A stretch of DNA of 7,639 nucleotides from OMOG01 sp041485845. GTDB lineage: Bacteria; Acidobacteriota; Terriglobia; Bryobacterales; Bryobacteraceae. This document shows, one piece after another, positions 1 through 7,639 of the stretch. The DNA is taken from contig JBGPKH010000449.1 of assembly GCA_041485845.1 (NCBI GenBank), positions 1 through 7,639 on the forward strand, given 5' to 3'. How positions within the stretch are numbered: the first letter of the stretch is position 1; every line of letters begins with the position of its first letter. Position numbers and translations under genes: made by a program. A model generated the notes under the pieces. That model saw only the letters and a program-made list of their open reading frames with translations, searched no databases and was not told the origin of the DNA.

Positions 1-207
1 CGTAACATTCATTACGTGGTCCAGGCGAAATCCATTGGCGCGGAGACACTTCCGCAGAATATCGACAAACGTGAACGTACGGAAATTGCCAATGTGGGCA
101 AAGTCATACACGGTGGGGCCGCAGGTGTACATGCGGACGGTGTTGTCGCGGGCCGGTGAGAAATCCTCCACCTGCTGAGACAACGTGTTGTAGCAGCGAA
201 GCGGCAT
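1..207 (-). CDS. cysS: Cysteinyl-tRNA synthetase, N-terminal part (runs off the window)
   Basis: CysRS charges tRNA-Cys with cysteine using ATP, in the cytoplasm. Only the first 69 codons are present, reading leftward from the ATG at 207 and leaving the window at base 1. The fragment has the family's start: an N-terminal NTL segment (residues 7-9), then MYTCGPTVYD (26-35) with Cys29 matching the first zinc ligand that recognises cysteine, and then HIGN (38-41), the CysRS form of the class I HIGH ATP-binding signature. It ends in HVMNVT (64-69), just before the expected D-DDK stretch. An in-frame stop at 223-225 and no other ATG between fix the start. There is no obvious Shine-Dalgarno. The identification is firm; the rest of the gene is not visible. 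Confidence 0.96.
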   Translation of the reverse strand, partial: MPLRCYNTLSQQVEDFSPARDNTVRMYTCGPTVYDFAHIGNFRTFTFVDILRKCLRANGFRLDHVMNVT

Positions 208-226
208 AAATGGGGTGGGATTTTAC

Positions 227-264
227 ATGGTACCAAACGCCGGGGTATAGCCGCTTTGGTCCAT
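227..264. repeat. Imperfect inverted repeat upstream of cysS
   Basis: The left arm ATGG-T-ACCAAA (227-237) pairs with the right arm TTTGGTCCAT (255-264): ten base pairs with a single bulged T at 231, and a 17-base loop. It sits 20-57 bases upstream of the cysS ATG, so it could be an operator or a leader hairpin. No poly-T tract follows on either strand, so it is not a standard terminator. The function is unknown and chance is possible. Confidence 0.4.
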
Positions 265-468
265 ATACATGGTTATGGGATGCACTTTTGACCACGTAAA
301 AAGTACGCAATCGCCCAGCCATGTCGAAAGGTAAGGCACTCTTTTCCGGCGGGTTGGTTGAAAAATCAACGCGCCGCCCCGTAACCGTCGTGGACTCCGA
401 ATTGCTCATTAATCGTGAACCCATAATACTGCTCTTCCAAGCGCTCAAGATCCGCTTGCCGAACTTCC

Positions 469-476
469 GGAAGGGA
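469..476 (+). promoter_or_regulatory. Ribosome binding site deciding the PilZ gene start
   Basis: GGAAGGGA lies 8 bases before the ATG at 485. A TTG in the same frame at 479 is only 2 bases from this site, too close to be served by it, so ATG 485 is the preferred start. Confidence 0.6.
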
Positions 477-484
477 CTTTGAAA

Positions 485-838
485 ATGGAGGTATGCGTGG
501 AACACCTGCAGGACCGCCGCACCAACCGCCGTTACGAACTTCGTCTTCCGCTCCATTACCGCTTTGCTGAAAAGGGCGCAGTGCCGCGCACCGGCTCGGG
601 AACCACCTGCGAGATGAGCTCGTATGGTCTCAGCTTTCGCAGCCGCAAGGCGTTGCCGGTGGGCACCCACATCGAGATGATCGTCGATTGGCCACCGCGC
701 TACGGTGACCTGTATCCGATCGATCTGGTGATGACCGGGTTCATCGTGCGCAGCACGGGTGGGAAGACCGCGGTCCGGGTATCATCCCGCAAATTCCGCG
801 TGAATGCGGCGGCAGTTACGTACCAGGCGACGGCGTAG
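485..838 (+). CDS. Small stand-alone PilZ-domain protein (putative c-di-GMP binder)
   Basis: This is a 117-residue cytoplasmic protein made of little more than one PilZ domain. PilZ domains bind cyclic di-GMP and relay it to motility, polysaccharide or gene-expression targets. The N-terminal arginine motif RxxxR is visible at R16-Y-E-L-R20, inside an arginine-rich segment starting at residue 11. The second motif, usually (D/N)xSxxG, appears as E43-M-S-S-Y-G48. Alternating beta-type hydrophobic stretches follow (HIEMIVDWP, LVMTGFIVR), as expected for the barrel, ending in VRVSSRKFRV. There is no signal peptide or membrane segment. The family call is good. Ligand binding is inferred, with one caveat: the first position of the second motif is Glu rather than Asp or Asn. 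The gene stands alone between divergent cysS and convergent uvrB, so the context names no partner. Confidence 0.85.
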   Translation: MEVCVEHLQDRRTNRRYELRLPLHYRFAEKGAVPRTGSGTTCEMSSYGLSFRSRKALPVGTHIEMIVDWPPRYGDLYPIDLVMTGFIVRSTGGKTAVRVSSRKFRVNAAAVTYQATA

Positions 839-844
839 CAGGTG

Positions 845-2821
<1,977 letters not shown>

Positions 2822-2858
2822 ACATTCAGAGTGGCACAAGTATGGGGCGTGCGTCCTT

Positions 2859-2895
2859 CGACGGCGACCGGCGGGCCTCGACGCCCGCCGTCGAG
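2859..2895. repeat. Overlapping, mutually exclusive GC-rich hairpins between the collagen-like gene and uvrB
   Basis: Three perfect stems compete here: CGGCGGGC/GCCCGCCG (2869-2876 with 2883-2890, 6-base loop), CGACGGCG/CGCCGTCG (2859-2866 with 2886-2893), and CTCGACG/CGTCGAG (2877-2883 with 2889-2895, 5-base loop). They start 3 bases beyond the collagen-like stop codon in the direction of transcription and end about 38 bases before the uvrB ATG. No U-tract follows, so a classical intrinsic terminator is not supported. A termination, attenuation or RNA-stability role is possible. Confidence 0.5.
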
Positions 2896-2897
2896 CC

Positions 2898-3320
2898 TTA
2901 CTTACAGACGAGGCCCCAACTAAGGTATGCACCCTGCGGCGGCGGGGCGTCATAGCGAACCCGCATCGACATCGTCTGTCCAGTCTTGATGGCGACGGAA
3001 GTCACCTGGTCGGAACAACGCGTGGACGTGCGGTCGTCGAAGCTGGCCCGGCACCACAATGCGGTAGTGAGACCGTCCACCATCAGGGTCACCTCCAATT
3101 TGGCGCTGGAAGCCGCCGGGCTGGTGGCCAGCACGTTGAGATTCACGAACGTGCAAGCCATGGGAGCAGGGGCTTCGGCGTTGGCGCTCTGCCCGGTCAA
3201 AGGGCTGCCGCCGCCGAGCGCGGAGTATCCGACAGCGAGATCGGACATGGGGATGTTGCCGAGTATGATCGAAGCAATCCCCGCGGGGCCCTGGGGTCCA
3301 GCCGGGCCCATCGGACCCAT
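2898..3320 (-). CDS. Short collagen-like protein with a cysteine-containing beta-rich C-terminal domain, probably truncated
   Basis: This 140-residue ORF begins with four collagen-type triplets (GPM GPA GPQ GPA, residues 2-13). A linker rich in Gly, Ser and Ala follows, then a domain of about 90 residues that looks beta-stranded (for example KLEVTLMVDGL) with four cysteines (56, 90, 102, 139) and the ending AYLSWGLVCK. This resembles the trimerising caps of secreted bacterial collagen-like proteins as I know them; no search was possible. Such proteins normally carry a signal peptide and a longer Gly-X-Y tract, and neither is present. An in-frame stop lies 5 codons before the ATG at 3320, with no good Shine-Dalgarno, and the start abuts a response-regulator remnant in another frame. 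It may therefore be the surviving 3' part of a larger secreted-protein gene. It lies upstream of uvrB on the same strand, 76 bases away. Confidence 0.6.
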   Translation of the reverse strand: MGPMGPAGPQGPAGIASIILGNIPMSDLAVGYSALGGGSPLTGQSANAEAPAPMACTFVNLNVLATSPAASSAKLEVTLMVDGLTTALWCRASFDDRTSTRCSDQVTSVAIKTGQTMSMRVRYDAPPPQGAYLSWGLVCK

Positions 3321-3324
3321 AGTG

Positions 3325-3533
3325 GACGGCCTGCATCAACTGGGAGCGGGAGTCCTCCTTCGACAGATATCCCGATGCACCCAGTTGCAGAGCGCGCGCG
3401 GCGTAGTGGGGATTAGGCGTCGGGGAAGAGCCGGCCGGCCTCGCGTGTGATCTGCCGGTATTTCGCCGGCCGCCCCAGAGGAACCGCGCACCGGCCGCGT
3501 CTTCATGCCCTTTGGTGGGCCGCCGCGGCCCAT
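3325..3533 (-). pseudogene. Decayed gene with a response-regulator receiver fragment
   Basis: Read leftward, an ATG at 3533 with a strong Shine-Dalgarno starts MGRGGPPKGMKTRPV. That frame then turns into arginine-rich nonsense and stops at 3336-3338. Protein-like sequence continues in a second frame (GRPAKYRQITREAGRLFPDA, ending at a TAA at 3413-3415) and then in a third frame at 3325-3414. The third piece reads NPHYAARALQLGASGYLSKE followed by DSRSQLMQAV. Its pattern YAxRALxxGAxGYLxKE...L..AV is the end of a NarL/FixJ-type receiver domain, including the conserved Lys before Glu. Each switch is +1 relative to the previous frame. No aspartate pocket and no HTH domain are present, so nothing functional remains. 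The receiver identity of the third piece is fairly convincing; that the first two pieces belong to the same ancestral gene is inference. Assembly errors could also produce such frameshifts. Confidence 0.5.
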
Positions 3534-3537
3534 CGGG

Positions 3538-3545
3538 ACCTCCCT
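3538..3545 (-). promoter_or_regulatory. Strong Shine-Dalgarno before the decayed ORF
   Basis: On the minus strand AGGGAGGT lies 4 bases before the ATG at 3533, a near-perfect match to the 16S rRNA 3' end. It is the strongest ribosome binding site I see in the window, although the ORF it serves (65 codons, 3336-3533) has no recognisable product after its first 15 residues. The site fits a formerly active gene. The 97 bases from here to the DUF3500 stop codon contain nothing else I can identify. Confidence 0.55.
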
Positions 3546-3630
3546 AACTAACGGTCACGGCTCTGTAACTCACGCTGAATCAGCACAACCATAACCGAGA
3601 CGCGACCGTCAGGAAGCCTGTCCCACGTTC

Positions 3631-4644
3631 TTACTGATGCGAAGCCTGGTAGTGTTGCCCCAGCAGGTCCCCGCCGAAATCCCCCTCGAAATCGCGCCAC
3701 ACGCTGTGGATGTGGTTGGCGTTGTTCTGCGTGTTGTCGTACTCGATCAGGAACGCCGGCGTCTGGACCCGGTAGTAGTGTGGATCGCCTCTGTTGACTC
3801 CGCCGGCCCACGCGAAGAAGAGATTCGCCTGCGTCTTGCGATACTGCTCCAGCCGCATGTCGGCGATGGCGGGCGGGAAGTTGGAAGCATAGTCCGACAC
3901 CAGCTCGGCCAGGATCTCCTTCTGCTTCGCGGTCAGCTTCGCAAACGGGAGCCCGTTCGGCTGCCCGCTCAGCGCGGCCTTTCGCGAGTCGAAGGTGATG
4001 ATGTCCTTGTAGGCGGTCTTGTCCACGATGGCCGTGGCGCGCTGCGCGTCGTTGAGCGATTGGATCAGCTCGCGACCCAGGTCTTCCTCGCGGCCGAGAG
4101 CGCGCAGGCCGGCGCGCGGACCCTCTTTCACCATGGCGGGGTTCGAGCCGAAGAAACTCGGGCTGGAGGCGATCTTGCCGTTGACCACGGTGAAGTTCAG
4201 GCTGATGTGGTGGCCCTCGAAGCGATAGCCCCAGGTGCCCTGCGGCCCGGGATCTCCGAAGATGGAGACGTAGTATTTCTCCGGATCGCGCTCCGGGGCC
4301 TTGGTGCCGGCCTCCATGTCCTTGAGGATCTGGTCGAGGCTCATGATGGTGTGCGCCTTGATGACACCCTGCTGCGAGAGGCCCGCCGTGAGAAGCGCCT
4401 CGGCAAGATGCTTTTGCGCCGAGGTCATCTCGCGCAGCGCCACGCCCTTGCGTTCGAGAGGAACGAAGTGCCAGTTCATACGCTCGTCGGTGGTGAACGG
4501 GAATGCCGCGCGCGCCCGCTGCTCGGACGTCAGCGAATTGAGAAACGCCTTGGCGGCATCCGTCATAACAATGGGAGAGTTGAGGCGCTCGTACGCGGCC
4601 GTAAGCAACGCGAGAGCGCAAAACACAAACAGCAGACGTTTCAT
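3631..4644 (-). CDS. Exported DUF3500-family protein of unknown function
   Basis: This is a 337-residue protein whose start MKRLLFVFCALALLTAAYE reads as a signal peptide (Lys-Arg, hydrophobic core, small residues near 15-17), so the mature protein is probably periplasmic or secreted. The body matches the DUF3500 family from memory: a helical N-terminal part with WHFVPLERKGVALREMT, then GTWGYRFEGHHISLNFTVV with H145-H146, and a C-terminal block NHIHSVWRDFEGDFGGDLL with H311, H313, W316, R317 and D318. Clustered conserved His, Asp and Arg suggest metal or substrate binding, but no function is established for the family to my knowledge. The open frame continues far upstream of the ATG at 4644, where it only shadows the divergent kinase; the signal peptide fixes the start. 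The Shine-Dalgarno is weak (CAGG). A palindrome lies 7 bases upstream and may control it. Confidence 0.85.
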   Translation of the reverse strand: MKRLLFVFCALALLTAAYERLNSPIVMTDAAKAFLNSLTSEQRARAAFPFTTDERMNWHFVPLERKGVALREMTSAQKHLAEALLTAGLSQQGVIKAHTIMSLDQILKDMEAGTKAPERDPEKYYVSIFGDPGPQGTWGYRFEGHHISLNFTVVNGKIASSPSFFGSNPAMVKEGPRAGLRALGREEDLGRELIQSLNDAQRATAIVDKTAYKDIITFDSRKAALSGQPNGLPFAKLTAKQKEILAELVSDYASNFPPAIADMRLEQYRKTQANLFFAWAGGVNRGDPHYYRVQTPAFLIEYDNTQNNANHIHSVWRDFEGDFGGDLLGQHYQASHQ

Positions 4645-4651
4645 AATTGCC

Positions 4652-4664
4652 TGATAGTCTATCA
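4652..4664. promoter_or_regulatory. Perfect 13-base palindrome, candidate operator
   Basis: TGATAG-T-CTATCA has two 6-base arms around one central base, and lies 7 bases upstream of the DUF3500 ATG on the minus strand. A weak -35-like TTGCGC (minus strand) lies 17 bases upstream, which would put the palindrome over the -10 region and the ribosome-loading region. A bound repressor there would block expression. The regulator is unknown, and no regulator gene is in the window. Confidence 0.5.
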
Positions 4665-4710
4665 AAAGCCGTCCGCGGCGGCGCAAGCCGGGAGGCCGGC
4701 GACAACGCGG

Positions 4711-4719
4711 TGATATAAT
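4711..4719 (+). promoter_or_regulatory. Extended -10 promoter of the hybrid kinase gene
   Basis: TGATATAAT is a perfect extended -10 element (TGn followed by TATAAT at 4714-4719) for a housekeeping sigma factor. No -35 match is seen at 17 bases upstream, as is common for extended -10 promoters. Initiation about 7 bases downstream, near A4727, would leave a leader of roughly 9 bases before the ATG at 4736, too short for a Shine-Dalgarno; none is visible. Confidence 0.6.
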
Positions 4720-4735
4720 CGGCCCCATCGATGCG

Positions 4736-7639
<2,904 letters not shown>

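Larger units (their letters stand above)
208..484. other. Divergent intergenic region between cysS and the PilZ gene
   Basis: This 277-base stretch has no convincing gene; ORFs crossing it show no recognisable protein. It is less GC-rich than the flanking genes and must carry the promoters of cysS (leftward) and the PilZ gene (rightward). Weak candidates only: TAAAAT on the minus strand at 220-225, very close to the cysS start, and CATAAT on the plus strand at 422-427 upstream of the PilZ gene. Neither has a good -35 at proper spacing. A small GTTGA-AAAA-TCAAC hairpin with a 5 bp stem lies near 353-366 and is probably insignificant. Confidence 0.6.

Noticed and set aside
208..264. T-box riboswitch upstream of cysS, suggested by TGGTACC on the minus strand
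   Set aside because: The rest of the T-box consensus, a specifier stem and a terminator are missing, and the leader is too short.
104..670. 188-codon minus-strand frame over the cysS-PilZ intergenic region
   Set aside because: It overlaps the PilZ gene antisense and cysS in another frame, with no recognisable domain or ribosome binding site.
2822..2953. 44-codon N-terminal extension of uvrB
   Set aside because: The extension is arginine-rich, overlaps the collagen-like gene in another frame, and the family start motif begins at the ATG at 2821.

Overview
The window looks like ordinary chromosome from a GC-rich, free-living bacterium. A DUF3500 protein, a collagen-like protein with a cysteine-containing beta-rich tail, a stand-alone PilZ protein and a large soluble hybrid kinase together suggest Acidobacteriota, perhaps near Solibacter/Bryobacterales. 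That placement is inference from gene content; there is no rRNA or other decisive marker. No RNA gene, CRISPR array, insertion sequence, phage gene or intact mobile element was seen.

Layout, left to right. Bases 1-207 (minus) hold the first 69 codons of cysS. A 277-base divergent intergenic region with an imperfect inverted repeat follows. Bases 485-838 (plus) encode a small PilZ protein. It converges, with a 6-base gap, on uvrB (845-2821, minus), which is full length with all expected motifs. Upstream of uvrB on the same strand lies a short collagen-like ORF (2898-3320) with no signal peptide. It is preceded by what looks like a decayed gene (3325-3533): a strong Shine-Dalgarno and ATG, then recognisable protein in successive frames, ending in a piece of response-regulator receiver domain. 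Next comes an exported DUF3500 protein (3631-4644, minus). A 91-base divergent control region with a perfect 13-base palindrome and a consensus extended -10 box separates it from a cytoplasmic hybrid histidine kinase (4736 to the window end, plus; GAF-PAS-PAS-HisKA-HATPase-REC-REC). The kinase is still open at the edge.

The genes do not form one pathway. CysS (translation) and UvrB (nucleotide excision repair) are housekeeping. The PilZ protein and hybrid kinase are independent signalling modules. The DUF3500 gene has no known function. The parts most worth a second look are the fragment junction at 2898-3545 and the DUF3500/kinase control region. I found no convincing new multi-gene system.
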